A DNA stretch of 64,000 nucleotides, taken from positions 1,343,501-1,407,500 of the forward strand of contig JAQPZY010001344.1 of assembly GCA_029931535.1 (NCBI GenBank), given 5' to 3'. This document shows, in pieces, positions 26,510-38,939 of this stretch; positions within the stretch are counted from its first letter, which is position 1, and each line of letters starts with the position of its first letter. This stretch comes from Margaritifera margaritifera (Eukaryota; Mollusca; Bivalvia; Unionida; Margaritiferidae). The position numbers were made by a program, and so were the translations under genes. Below the pieces are notes generated by a model. That model did not search any database. It had not been told where the DNA came from and was given only the letters and a program-made list of their open reading frames with translations.

Positions 26510-27057
26510 TTGGGGATGATTTCACACTCAACAGTCAGTGGAAATTTGGGATGATTTCACACACACACACACAATACTCAGAGTAAATTGGGGATGATTT
26601 ACACACACAATACTCAGTGAAAATAGGGGATGATTTCACCACACAATACTCAGCGTAAATTGGGATGATTTACACACACACACACACAATACTCAGTGGA
26701 AATTTGGGATGATTTCACAACACAATACTCAGAGTAAATTGGGGACGACTTACACAATTCTCAGTGAAAATTGCGGATGATTTCACAACACAATACTCAG
26801 CCTAAATTGGTGATGATTTACACACACGATACTCAGCATAAATTGGGGTTGATTTACACACAATACTCAGCGTAAATTGGGAATGATTTCATACTCAATA
26901 CTCAGCGGAAATCGGGAATGATTTCACACACACACAGTTCGCAGTGGAAATTTGAGATGATTTCTCACACACAATAATCAGCGGAAATTGGGGATGATTT
27001 CACACGCAATACTCAGCGTAAATTGGGGATGATTTCACACACACCACTCAGCGTAAA
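26510..27057. repeat. Irregular minisatellite, about 33-44-bp unit, about 15 copies
   Basis: The core GGGGATGATTTCACAC alternates with ACTCAGCGTAAATT. The unit length varies because a CA run inside each unit expands or contracts independently (two to nine CA). This is a microsatellite nested in each minisatellite unit. Confidence 0.9.
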
Positions 27058-27059
27058 TT

Positions 27060-27895
27060 TACATCACGAAAAATGACTGATTGTATGATTAATACAAACC
27101 ATGTGAGTGTTTTCTCCATCATGGATTGCTGCGGGCAGAAGAGTAGATTATTAACCATTAAGGAATACTAGTAGAAATATCACTTAGTTCAAGATGAATG
27201 ACTATTGTTGCTTTGCGTGAAAATATTTATCGACATGTGAGTAGCTGCCTCTCTTAACAGAAAATATTTGATACTTATCTTTGATGAGATAGGACTTACG
27301 CATAAATAACTATTGAGATTTTTATTTATTTTAATAGAAAACGTAGTAATATTATTAAATAACATAATCTAAGAGAGCTCTGTAACTTTAAGACCAAAGC
27401 ATATTATTCATTATGTTTGAAAACTACCACTATTTTCAATGATGACTATCACTTACATTATATTAGTCAAGGAGTTAAGTTCAAAAGTCACATTATGTAT
27501 TAATTTCCTAAATGAAACAGTGCTGGAAGCCCATTCAACGTGGAGTAATTTACTCTGACTTTTGGCTGTGGCTGCAGATTTATACCTCGACTATTTATGT
27601 ATCTCCGGCACGGAAATGTAGGGTTAGGGTAGGCCTTTCGTGACGCAATTCAACATTCTTTCTTATTTCCACCATAGATGACTGCTGTATTCGATGCGAT
27701 GAAAGACTCAGCCTTTTACTGTGTGTCTACCGCAGTTTAAAGTAGAGCAAACGTCTTTACTCCACTAACAAATAACATAATCTGAGAAAATTATGTCAAA
27801 ACTAATACATTTTGGTTTTCACATTAACGTCTTAAATTCGATGACTGCATAAAGATGAAGACGGAGTTTTGTCAACCGAATAGAAATGTATCTCA
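27060..27895. other. Single-copy sequence, nothing recognised
   Basis: No gene or element signature. Confidence 0.5.
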
Positions 27896-27896
27896 G

Positions 27897-28228
27897 TATA
27901 CTTTGCCTATACATTAACATTAATTTATATTGATTTCTATTCTGCATACTTTGCCTATACATTAACATTAGTTTATTTTGATTTTTATTCTACATACTTT
28001 GCCTATACATTAACATTAGTTTATTTTTATTTTTATTCTACACACTTTTGCCTATTCATTTACATTAGTTTATTTTGATTAGTATTCTGCATACTTTTCC
28101 AATACATTAACATTAGTTTATTTTGATTTTGATTCTGCATACTTTGCCTCTATATTAACATTGGTTTATTTTTATTTTTATTCTGCATACTTTGCCTATA
28201 CAGTACCATTAGTTTACTTTTGATTCTT
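27897..28228. repeat. Minisatellite, 48-bp unit, 7 copies
   Basis: Unit with CATACTTTGCCTATACATTA, ACATTAGTTTATTTTGATTT and TTATTCTG, moderately diverged. Confidence 0.92.
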
Positions 28229-28229
28229 G

Positions 28230-28615
28230 AAGATAAAATAAATTGTCTCTAGTAACAACACCTGCTTGTTCAAAGCTCTTTACTTTATCCTCGTCAAATT
28301 CTTAAAAAGCAAAATGTGATTCGACTAGAAATAACTGATTGTATCAACATCTTTTTCTTCTGCCTCATTTTAAACAGGTAATTGATTCCGGATCATTTGT
28401 ATTGTGATACAAGAGCAGCCCTAAGAAATTGATGTCAGTCGATTGTTATCCATTGATACCCCTGTGAACCAGGTTTCGGTGGAATATAAATTGGACAGGT
28501 CTGGCTCGGGCGATATGTTCCTAATGATTTACCCGTATTTAAGTGCAAACCAGCTAAACAGTAAAAAATATTTATTTAATTTTTTTCAACAAATGTATGG
28601 TTTCACTTATATCTA
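28230..28615. other. AT-rich single-copy sequence
   Basis: Nothing recognised. Confidence 0.5.
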
Positions 28616-28617
28616 GC

Positions 28618-28632
28618 ATATATATATATATA

Positions 28633-28698
<66 letters not shown>
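28618..28698. repeat. (TA)n microsatellite
   Basis: About 40 units with one TATCTATA interruption near 28633. Confidence 0.96.
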
Positions 28699-28700
<2 letters not shown>

Positions 28701-28732
28701 CATACAGGTTAGAGAATTGTAATTCGTACTCT

Positions 28733-28822
28733 ACGGAGATTCGAACCCGGATAAGCGGGTTACAGCACCCATCGCGTTGCCTGCAAGCACCAACCTCTAT
28801 ACCATCTCGACCAGGCAAACAT
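28733..28822 (-). mobile_element. tRNA-like SINE head or tRNA pseudogene
   Basis: On the minus strand TGGTCGAGATGG is an exact match to the pol III A-box pattern TRGYNNARNNGG, and GGTTCGAATCT is a near-perfect B box about 50 bases later. The T-stem pairs imperfectly and no clean acceptor stem can be drawn, so this is more likely a SINE head or tRNA relic than a functional tRNA gene. It sits in a roughly 150-bp island between two (AT)n tracts. I cannot find the shared SINE core downstream, so it may be a different family from the copies at 1.4, 11.5 and 22.1 kb. Confidence 0.6.
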
Positions 28823-28849
28823 CACGAAAAAATGACAATCATATGACAA

Positions 28850-28851
<2 letters not shown>

Positions 28852-28933
<82 letters not shown>
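28852..28933. repeat. (AT)n microsatellite
   Basis: About 41 uninterrupted units. Confidence 0.97.
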
Positions 28934-28936
<3 letters not shown>

Positions 28937-28979
28937 TGACATTGGGAAGTAAACATCTCCCACGTAGCAGGGACCAAAC

Positions 28980-29172
28980 TGTTGATGAAGATACCAAACT
29001 AATCGGAGTCTCCCGCTCCCCTCCCCCTCCCCCCCCCAGCAAAATTTAATTCCATTTAATTCCAGAGCCCCCTCGCAATAAAAAAGTTGTTTTGATGGGA
29101 GTTTTGGGCCCCCAACTCGGCCTGGGCCCCAACTCAGTTTTGGAGGGTTGCTTCCTACGCCACTGATTGCCA
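28980..29172. mobile_element. GC-rich interspersed-element relic
   Basis: Contains a C run (29028-29038), TTTTGGGCCCCCAACTCGGC and a right end CCTACGCCACTGATTG. That end is like the right end of the element at 21.63-21.80 kb and the looser one at 8.42-8.58 kb. The left end is not clear. No coding capacity. Confidence 0.4.
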
Positions 29173-29174
29173 TA

Positions 29175-29590
29175 CAAAAAGGCAACTGTTACACATCTAG
29201 TAAGACAAGTCTGTGAATTTGTCTATGTCATATGTCTATATACTAAAGACCATGAAAGATCCGGACAAATGAATATTTTCAGATAGACATCAAGTATCAA
29301 ATATTCTTAAAAATGACTCTACAATGAGATACAAGATGACGACTTTTTAAAAAACAAATAATCAAGTAAATGGATGAGTGAATGGATGACTGAACAGATT
29401 GAATGATGGATAGAGATAAGATGTTAGAATACACAAATAAAGCGCCGCATCAATCAACAATAGATTAAAAAGACTACAGGTTTGTGAATTATAAATTACC
29501 GCGAGTTCTACTGATATGATTGCAAATGTTCTTATAAATGTTTACCAAGTCCATCTGAACATAACGGTAAATCACAGTGAGATACTTTTA
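29175..29590. other. AT-rich single-copy sequence
   Basis: Contains a degenerate ATGGATGA-rich patch at about 29368-29412. Nothing else recognised. Confidence 0.5.
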
Positions 29591-29593
29591 AAT

Positions 29594-29757
29594 TGTCATA
29601 TGTCTGCATACAAACAGGTCATATGTCTATATACAAACATGTCATATCTATATAAAAAATGTCATATGTCTATATACAAACATGTTATATATATATATAT
29701 ATACAAACATGTCAAATGTATATATACAAACATGTCAGGTTTATTTACAAACATGTC

Positions 29758-29826
<69 letters not shown>

Positions 29827-30302
29827 AACATGTCAGGTTTATATACAAACATGTCATATATCAATATACAAACATGTCAGGTTTATTTACAAACATGTCA
29901 TATGTATATATGCAAACATGTCAGGTTTATATACAAACATGTCATATGTCTATATAAAAATATGTCAGGTTTATATACAAACAGGTCATATGTCTATATA
30001 CAGATATGTCATATGTATATATACAAACATGTCAGGTTTATATACAAACAGGTCATATGTCTATATACAAACATGTCAGATTTATATACAAACAGGTCAT
30101 ATGTCTATATACAAACATGTCAGGTTTATATGCAAACAGGTCATATGTCTATATATAAACATGTCAGGTTTATATACAACCAGGTCATATGTCTATATAC
30201 AAACATGTCAGGTTTATATACAAACAGGTCATATGTCTATATACAAACATGTCTTATGTATATATACAAACATGTCATATGTCAATATACAAACATGTCA
30301 TA
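29594..30302. repeat. 23-bp minisatellite with an (AT)n expansion inside
   Basis: About 28 copies of a 23-bp unit, ACATGTCATATGTCTATATA followed by CAA. One variant replaces ATATGTC by AGGTTTA. In much of the array the two alternate to give a 46-bp dimer. An (AT)n tract of about 63 bp (29762-29824) sits within one unit and evidently grew from its TATATA part. The 263- and 214-codon ORFs (repeats of SGLYTNRSYVYIQTCQ type) exist because 23-bp units cycle through all frames without making stops. I do not regard them as genes. Confidence 0.94.
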
Positions 30303-30304
30303 AA

Positions 30305-30935
30305 TAAAAATCAATTTTTGAAAGCAATGCTTAACTGATACGTTAACTAAGCTCCACACAAATTTATAATTCAATTCTTCAAGTCTTTATAGACCGAAAA
30401 GATTGTGTTTGATGAAAACAGTGAAATTCAATTTATTTCGTGTATGGTACTTTTTATATACTTCTGTCTTTGATAGTGATAAATACGAGATCTGATACAA
30501 AATGTGATTTGTTCGATATACAACACAAAAATAATGTTATTAGAAGTACATCACGGTTAGACTCCCTCTCGTCAACCTATACAATATGGTACTGGACATC
30601 ATACACATGTACAATATTCCATATGGTAAGACTAGACGGAGATTCAGTATGTGTTATACAAATCAAAATCCATTTGACGTACTCACAGAGCATATGAATT
30701 CAGTTAGGACCCAGTAGGTACTGGTAAATTTACTGACAGCGTGAAACGAGGCATTAACCTGAATGAAAACATTGGTCTGAATTTGTCTGCTGTCGCAGGA
30801 AGCGCCAGGAAGTCTAACGGGGCGGACACTTGATATCAAAGCACAGCCCACCGTCGTCCCATGTATTATCCTTCATATCCACAACGGAAAGGAAAAAAAA
30901 AACAAAAAAAAAAACAACATATTTCACAGTCTGTA
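30305..30935. other. Single-copy sequence, nothing recognised
   Basis: There is an A-rich run at 30893-30918. No gene signature. Confidence 0.5.
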
Positions 30936-30940
30936 AAGAC

Positions 30941-30996
30941 ATGGGCGTCCGCAGGAATTTTTCTGGGTTGTGGGGGCAAAGGGACCATGCTTACAG

Positions 30997-31093
<97 letters not shown>

Positions 31094-31130
31094 CTGTACA
31101 ATGAATTTTAGCAATTAAGGGAGGGGCAAC
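30941..31130. mobile_element. Interspersed-element relic containing an (AT)n tract
   Basis: Begins GGGCGTCCGCAGGAATTTTT and GGGTTGTGGGGGCAAAGGG, then the (AT)n tract at 30998-31090, then GGGAGGGGCAACTCT. The 'ggcgtccgcagg..gggggcaa' wording is typical of short non-autonomous elements in animal genomes. I cannot name the family. Confidence 0.45.
30998..31090. repeat. (AT)n microsatellite, about 93 bp
   Basis: Uninterrupted, lying inside the relic at 30941-31130. Confidence 0.97.
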
Positions 31131-31134
31131 TCTA

Positions 31135-32060
31135 TCCATCATTCAATCTATTCATCCATCTATTCACTGATGGTTTTCGTTTGCACAGAAAAAAGTGATA
31201 TAATATATTTTCATAAATTAACTTTTAAATGAAAGTTATGGTATTTATTAATATTTTTAAATACAAAAAGTTTATACTTTTTAGTCTTTTCTATATGCAG
31301 ATGAATCAAAAGTTGCAAATACTGCATTTTCTGCCCTTCGCATCAGCAACTGCAGCACTTCAACTTTAAAATAGCATAGTTCAGTTGCATAAATTAGAAG
31401 TTTTGTTAGACGTTTTTACGATGTAATACCATCTTGGAATCTCATAAAAGCCCTATACATTCACTACGTATGTTTTTGAATTTTTTGTTTCAGTTTTATT
31501 TTTGTCGCTGAATAGCCTATAGCATCCATAACATTTTTCTGTTGGTTGCTTAACAATTTCACCGTAACTAAGTAAAAAGACAGAAAATGTTTATGGACTA
31601 CATATTGATACTTACAAAGTAAAATTATGACTTCTATAAAATGATTTTGATCGGATTTCGCTCATTGGAGCAATAATATTTTCTCCAGGTTACTGATTTA
31701 TATCATCCTAACTTTTCCATTAACACTGCTGTTGCTATGACAGTTACGCTGATAACATAATGTGGTTGCGCCCAGCCATTCCATAGCTTAACAAAATTTT
31801 TTAAATGTGTGCATACATTTTCCGGACTCAAGTGACATTACTTTCGATCTTTTCCCAAAGAATTATATTTGATCACGGATATTAAGATGGCAATCAGTCT
31901 CTTATTATTTGATATAGACCACAGGTCTGCAAGAAAGTTACATCAAAATATGCATGTCATTATGTGCGTGATTGGCAATGTCTCCGTGTTTAGATTGGTT
32001 CAGAATTTTAGACTCCGACTTAAGGTGAGTGGTGGATTCCCAAGGACAGTATAGACCGAT
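31135..32060. other. AT-rich single-copy sequence
   Basis: A short CATC-rich patch lies at 31136-31165. Nothing else recognised. Confidence 0.5.
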
Positions 32061-32062
32061 TG

Positions 32063-33430
<1,368 letters not shown>

Positions 33431-33433
33431 AAT

Positions 33434-34230
33434 ATAATCTCCATGCATAGATCAAATTCTGCATAGTAAACATGATCTCCTTGCATAGATCAAATTCTGC
33501 ATAGTAAACATGATCTCCATGCATAGATCAAATTCTGCATAGTAAACATGATCTCCTTGCATAGATCAAATTCTGCATAGTAAACATGATCTCCTTGCAT
33601 AGATCAAATTCTGCATAGTAAATATGATCTCCTTGCATAGATCAAATTCTGCATAGTAAACATGATCTCCTTGCATAGATCAAATTCTGCATAGTAAACA
33701 TGATCTCCTTGCATAGATCAAATTCTGCATAGTAAACATGATCTCCTTGCATAGATCAAATTCTGCATAGTAAATATGATCTCCTTGCATAGATCAAATT
33801 CTGCATTGTAAACATGATCTCCTTGCATAGATCAAATTCTGCATAGTAAACATGATCTCCTTGCATAGATCAGATTCTGCATAGTAAATATGATCTCCAT
33901 GCATAGATCAAATTCTGCATAGTAAAAATGATCTCCTTGCATAGATCAGATTCTGCATAGTAAATATGATCTCCATGCATAGATCAGATTCGCATAGTAA
34001 ATATGATCTCCTTGCATAGATCAGATTCTGCATAGTAAACATGATCTCCATGCATAGATCAGATTCTGCATAGTAAATATGATCTCCATGCATAGATCAA
34101 ATTCTGCATAGTAAATATGATCTCCATGCATAGATCAGATTCTGCATAGTAAACATGATCTCCATGCATAGATCAGATTCTGCATAGTAAATATGATCTC
34201 CATGCATAGATCAAATTCTGCATAGTAAAC
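33434..34230. repeat. Satellite-like array, 38-bp unit, 21 copies, with internal dyad
   Basis: Unit with ATGATCTCCATGCATAGATC then AAATTCTGCATAGTAAAC. Each unit holds the inverted pair GATCT/AGATC around ATGCAT. Left-hand copies mostly read CCTTGCATAGATCAAATT and right-hand copies mostly CCATGCATAGATCAGATT with AAATATG, so variants are grouped spatially. One copy near 33988 has lost a base or two (CAGATTCGCATAG). Confidence 0.95.
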
Positions 34231-34231
34231 T

Positions 34232-37200
34232 ACATTCGAAGCCTAAACTAAACTATGCCCTCCAATCTGTTTGATTGATGATTGGCAGGCATGCAATGCA
34301 ATAGCAATTTTCCCTTCGCCCTTTGTGTCTACGTTTTATTACCGCGCGTAATTGACATTAATTATGGTTATTTTTTTCTTTCATTTGATTTTACAATTTT
34401 TTTATTTATTTTGCTGCATGATGTAGTCTCAGTTTGCATAATAACAAAATTTGACGTCACAAGAATTCCACCATTATAAAACAGATTGCATATTTAGCAA
34501 AGCTTTTAAATATGGCCACATAAAGCTGTTAAAATATGTGCACCTTATCATAATACTGGTTTGCATAATATTGCATACTAATTAGTTCATAATAATAAAT
34601 AACACGTTACTATTGACGGGAAAAAGCAGTCATTAGTACCAAGAGGTATTTGCACACCCTCTTTGGGTCGTTTAGTCAAATGATATATTGATGCGTCCTC
34701 CCACCTCAATCTTCTTTCACCCAATATATTTGAATTCTTGACATGAAAATGACAAAGACATAACCTTTCCATTCTTTAGATGCCCTAATATCTACGTCTT
34801 CAGGTACATGCAGATGTGATCTATATTCTGAGGAAATAGTTTGAGAGGTAAATACATGTAACTAATGGAAGTTATGACTTTTTAAAACTATCTTTTGGAT
34901 TCATATCGTTTCATTTGTATTCACCTTTCGCTAAGAATTTGAAATGTCATTAAAGAATCGCATAACTTGTGATAATGGGGAAGCCACAAGTACTCTTCTA
35001 AATTTTCTATCGTATTATGGATTGTTTTTTGCAACAATGTAGAAGAAATTGTGATCATGTCGTTCACGATACACAGTTGTCTCCGAAACTTCAGCAGTGT
35101 TGTACCCAATATTTACGTTATCACATATTTATTTCTCCTAGGGAGGGAATGTAAGCCCCTTCTCCAATTTCCAGAACAAAAATTCTTTCCCTCCATTTAT
35201 ATCACGTCCTTTACGCCTCTATTCGTACAAACGATTTGCCTTGACCTGCATTAGTCGTGCCTAATTGCGCTTGACAGCATATGCACCATGAGAAAATGGT
35301 ACTGACAAAGTGGTATCAGCATTTATATTGGATAAGTACATAATTGCTACAAATATGATAGAATTAAGGTCATTCGAAAGCCATTGAGCCAACAAAAGCA
35401 GAACCCAGTAGCGTCCGTAAAATATTCTGATCAAATTCCATCTTCGTTTTCTGGGAGATCAGTACTCACGATACTAAAAGGTGCCTATTTGCCGTTTTGA
35501 TGGTCTTGTTAATGCTATATATCATTAGGTTCTGTACTGAACATTTAAACTAGCTCAGACATTTATGCAGAGAGCTGAGATCCCTTTGTCTTGAACTCTG
35601 GGTGTGTGTTGTCATTGTGAAGTAGCCCGCATACAGCTACCAAATGTGTAAATATTCCAAAGGAGAGTGGCACTTTAAAGAATCTGTTTCATATGTGGAT
35701 CTCCTCCTCATTCTTCTATAGGTAAAGTCTGCAATAAATCATATTCCCCAGCGTGGCTAAAAATGAAAAAAAATTTTAACTTTCTAACAAATGTAAAACA
35801 ATGACTTGGTTTCATATTGCAAACGAGTTCCATATTAATTGATTTTTATAAGTTTGGGTCATTTGTGTGTACTGTTGTCACTGCAAAAAATAAACAAAAT
35901 GATGGAAAAAGTGTGGCTATATATTCGCTATCAAAGATCTCGTTTGAATAAACAAAGACCATTGACCGAATAGAAATAAAAATGAAAATACAAGGTAGTT
36001 GTTTATATTGGTCCACATCTCAAGAAGACAATATCTGCAAAGAATAGCGCGAAATGGAGACGATAACGTATTTAATATAAAGATGATATTTTTAAATTCC
36101 CAGAAAACCAGGTATTCACTAAGGAATAAAGTTCGTTACAATTTAGAGTTAGATACTCTGATTCAATACTAGAATGATGTCATGGTGACATTATTGTGCA
36201 GTAGGGTACAACACCTATAAAGTAAAAGAAAAATTTGTTTTAATTACATGTTATTTATATATTTATTTTCTCCAGAGTACGACAATGAAACAAAAATATA
36301 ATCATTCTTATCTCAGTCTGAGTTAATGAAATCATTTGATCCCATTAGGACATCGAGCAGCTACAATCAGTTGAAATCTATCCATATAGTACATTCTTTT
36401 GCTAAAGCGTGCAGCTTTTGTTCGGTATGTAGCTCTTAATTGTCATGGCTGACAGATAAACAACGGGTGTATACTAATCTACGATCAATTCAATCAGGGC
36501 CGATTTAGCTGTAGCCTCCCTATTCGGAGGGGGCAACTACTTCCATACCGCATCCGCCCAGGAACCGGAGCATCTCTCTTCTAGTACTTGGAAATATTTG
36601 ATGAATTATCAGGTAATTAAATTAAGGTTATGCTGACCTAAAAGTGATTGATGACCATGAGGCGAGCGTGGTGGGTGGATAAATCGTTTATTATTCAGAC
36701 GAATTTAATTTAAAACTCCTCTAAATTTGCCCCAATGCTGTTATTAGAAGCAAATTTGATATCGACGCAAAACGAGCTCGCGCTTCGTGGCACGGCGTCT
36801 GCATTGAATACTGTTCGATAGGCCATCTATATGGAGCAGCATTCTCCTAGTGAGACTATAATTTGCGTACCTCCATCATTATGCCATTCAAAAACTAAAT
36901 AAGTTAAGCAAATATTACATGTAACCCTTGCACACTCCACAATAACAAATACTTCCTAATCGCCAACTGTGTACTTTGTATTAATGGCTTTGGACTGCTG
37001 ACTAATCCGAGACGTCATAACCTTTAATAGGGTATGGCTTCTGCTATGATCTTCATGAAGTATACTGAACAAATAAAAAAAGAAAAGCATAATAGTTTTG
37101 TAAGTATAAAGTTTATTTCATGTTTCATTATTGCGTCTGAGATCAACTAGATTGGAAATTTTCAGAATATGTGGAATCTTTGTGGTGAAAATAAAATGGA

Positions 37201-37540
37201 AGGGGTACAATTGAAAAAAACCCCTGCATTTTGCCACCCTGAAATTGGGCGTGCTTGTTGCACAGTTTGGTCACAGACTGATACCATCTGGATATCGAGT
37301 ACACGATCCTGATTATTGTTAACCGTGGTATCGGTGGCCATTATGAAAGATGTGCGTGATGCCGCTGGTTCGGATTTATAGGTTTTCTTTATAACACCAT
37401 TTTATTAGACCCATTCCATCCATAAATTGTCTTATATCTCGTGTAAGGGTGTGAAAATGCAATATTTGAAATGACTTCTCTCATTCAAATGTTTACTCTA
37501 ATGCAGCTGCTGATGGTCAAGAAATAATGCAGTCGTTTCA
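34232..37540. other. Longest repeat-poor stretch (3.3 kb), no gene recognised
   Basis: AT-rich without arrays or a recognisable element. A short GC-richer patch at about 36490-36580 (GGGCCGATTTAGC, GGAGGGGGCAACTAC, CCGCCCAGGAACC) may be another worn short element. ORFs here are under 70 codons with no domain. Confidence 0.45.
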
Positions 37541-37544
37541 CCTT

Positions 37545-37614
37545 AACAGGTCCACATTAACAGGTCCACATTAACAGAACCACTTTAACAGAACCACTTT
37601 AACAGGTCCACATA
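37545..37614. repeat. Tandem repeat, 14-bp unit, 5 copies
   Basis: Unit AACAGGTCCACATT, with two AACAGAACCACTTT variants in the middle. Confidence 0.92.
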
Positions 37615-37689
37615 TGCTAAAGATTTCAGATCAAATAGACTTTAGACGCATTTGAGACTAACGTGTTATATTCTGTCGATCTGGAAAAC

Positions 37690-38006
37690 CGTAGTAGCAT
37701 TTATTCTTTTCTTCCCGCATGGGAAATTTGCTTTCATATGTGAAAAAGAATTTTACAAATATGAAATAGTTTGACATTGTTTCACATATGTGAATAAGAA
37801 TTTTACATGTGTAAAATAATGTTTCATATATGTGAAATAAATGACCTATTTCTCATGTGGAAAAAAAGAATTTCACATATGTGTAAAAGAATCGACGTAT
37901 GTGGAAAAGAATTTCAGATATATAAAATAAGCAGTTATTTCACAAATGTCTTTTCACATATGGGAAATAGTTATTGTTTCACACATGGGATCAATGTGTG
38001 AGAAAA

Positions 38007-38082
<76 letters not shown>

Positions 38083-38210
38083 AATAATTTATTTTACATA
38101 TGTGAAATATAATTTCACATATATGCAGAATAAATGTTACATATGCGACAAATTCCATTTGCAGAATAAGCTTTTATTTCACACGATTTCACACGTGAAA
38201 ATGTTTTTCC
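37690..38210. repeat. Cluster of palindromes related to TTTCACATATGTGAAA
   Basis: At least eight full or partial copies of a dyad-symmetric motif. One is a perfect 14-bp palindrome, TTCACATATGTGAA (37781-37794); variants include TTTTACATGTGTAAAA (37801), TTTCATATATGTGAAA (37822), TTTTCACATATGGGAAA (37951) and TTTTACATATGTGAAA (38092). Spacing is roughly 40-48 bp, suggesting an old tandem repeat whose palindromic part stayed recognisable. An (AT)n tract splits the cluster. Confidence 0.75.
38010..38076. repeat. (AT)n microsatellite
   Basis: About 33 units, inside the palindrome cluster. It probably grew from a CATATATG segment of one unit. Confidence 0.97.
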
Positions 38211-38266
38211 ATGTTTTAGAAAGAAACTCAGAAGAAATAATCCCTGCTGACAGTAGTATGTGTGAC

Positions 38267-38527
38267 ATCATCATTAGTGCTACCAGTCTAGTTAAAAATA
38301 TCACATATTCACATCATTAGTGTTACCAGTCTAGTTCAAATTGTCACACATTTACATCATTAGTGCTACCAGTCTAATTAGAATTGTCACATATTCACAT
38401 CATTAGTGCTACCAGTCTAGTTAAAAATGTCACATATTCACATCATTAGTGCTACCAGTCTAGTTAAAAATGTCACATATTCACATCATTAGTGCTACCA
38501 GTCTAGTTAAAAATGTCACATATTCAC
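38267..38527. repeat. Minisatellite, 43-bp unit, 6 copies
   Basis: Unit with CACATCATTAGTGCTACCAG, TCTAGTTAAAAATGTCACAT and ATT, with few substitutions. Confidence 0.94.
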
Positions 38528-38613
38528 ACGATGTCAGAAGAGACGCTTACAATTCAGTGCTATTTCATAATATCGAAGTAAAAGAAGACATTGAGAAAGG
38601 CAGGAGCCAGCTT

Positions 38614-38660
38614 TAAAAAAAAAAAAAAAAAAAAAAACAAAAAAAAAAAAAAAAAAAAAC
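38614..38660. repeat. Poly(A) tract
   Basis: 23 A residues, CAA, then about 19 more A residues and a further C. It lies about 280 bp upstream of the LINE relic. Confidence 0.9.
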
Positions 38661-38939
38661 AGGAAAGGATTAAATCAAAAGAAAAGAAAGGGCAAATAAT
38701 TCTCATCTACCACATTTGTAGAACAAAGTTTTACACTTTTATATCCGATTTTTCCATAGCTTGTCTTCATGGCAAATACTCCCAATGGAGAACAGTCACA
38801 GAATAAAATTCCTAATGATTATGGATAACTCCATAATGCAGTACATAATCTCAACAACCGTTCCTCGTTTTTAGTCCTAAAGGGATGAAAATGAACGTAA
38901 TTAATGTGTCTCGAAACGTGTTTATTAAGCAATCATAAG

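Noticed and set aside
28733..28822. Functional tRNA gene
   Set aside because: A and B boxes are good, but the acceptor stem cannot be drawn and the T stem has a mismatch. A SINE head or pseudogene is more likely.
29516..30307. 263- and 214-codon ORFs with Tyr/Ile/Cys-rich repeats
   Set aside because: They are translations of a 23-bp minisatellite that shifts frame each unit. Several frames are open at once and no family is matched.
33434..34230. CRISPR-like array
   Set aside because: Repeats are directly abutting without unique spacers, no cas genes are present, and the sequence is eukaryotic. The same applies to every other array here.
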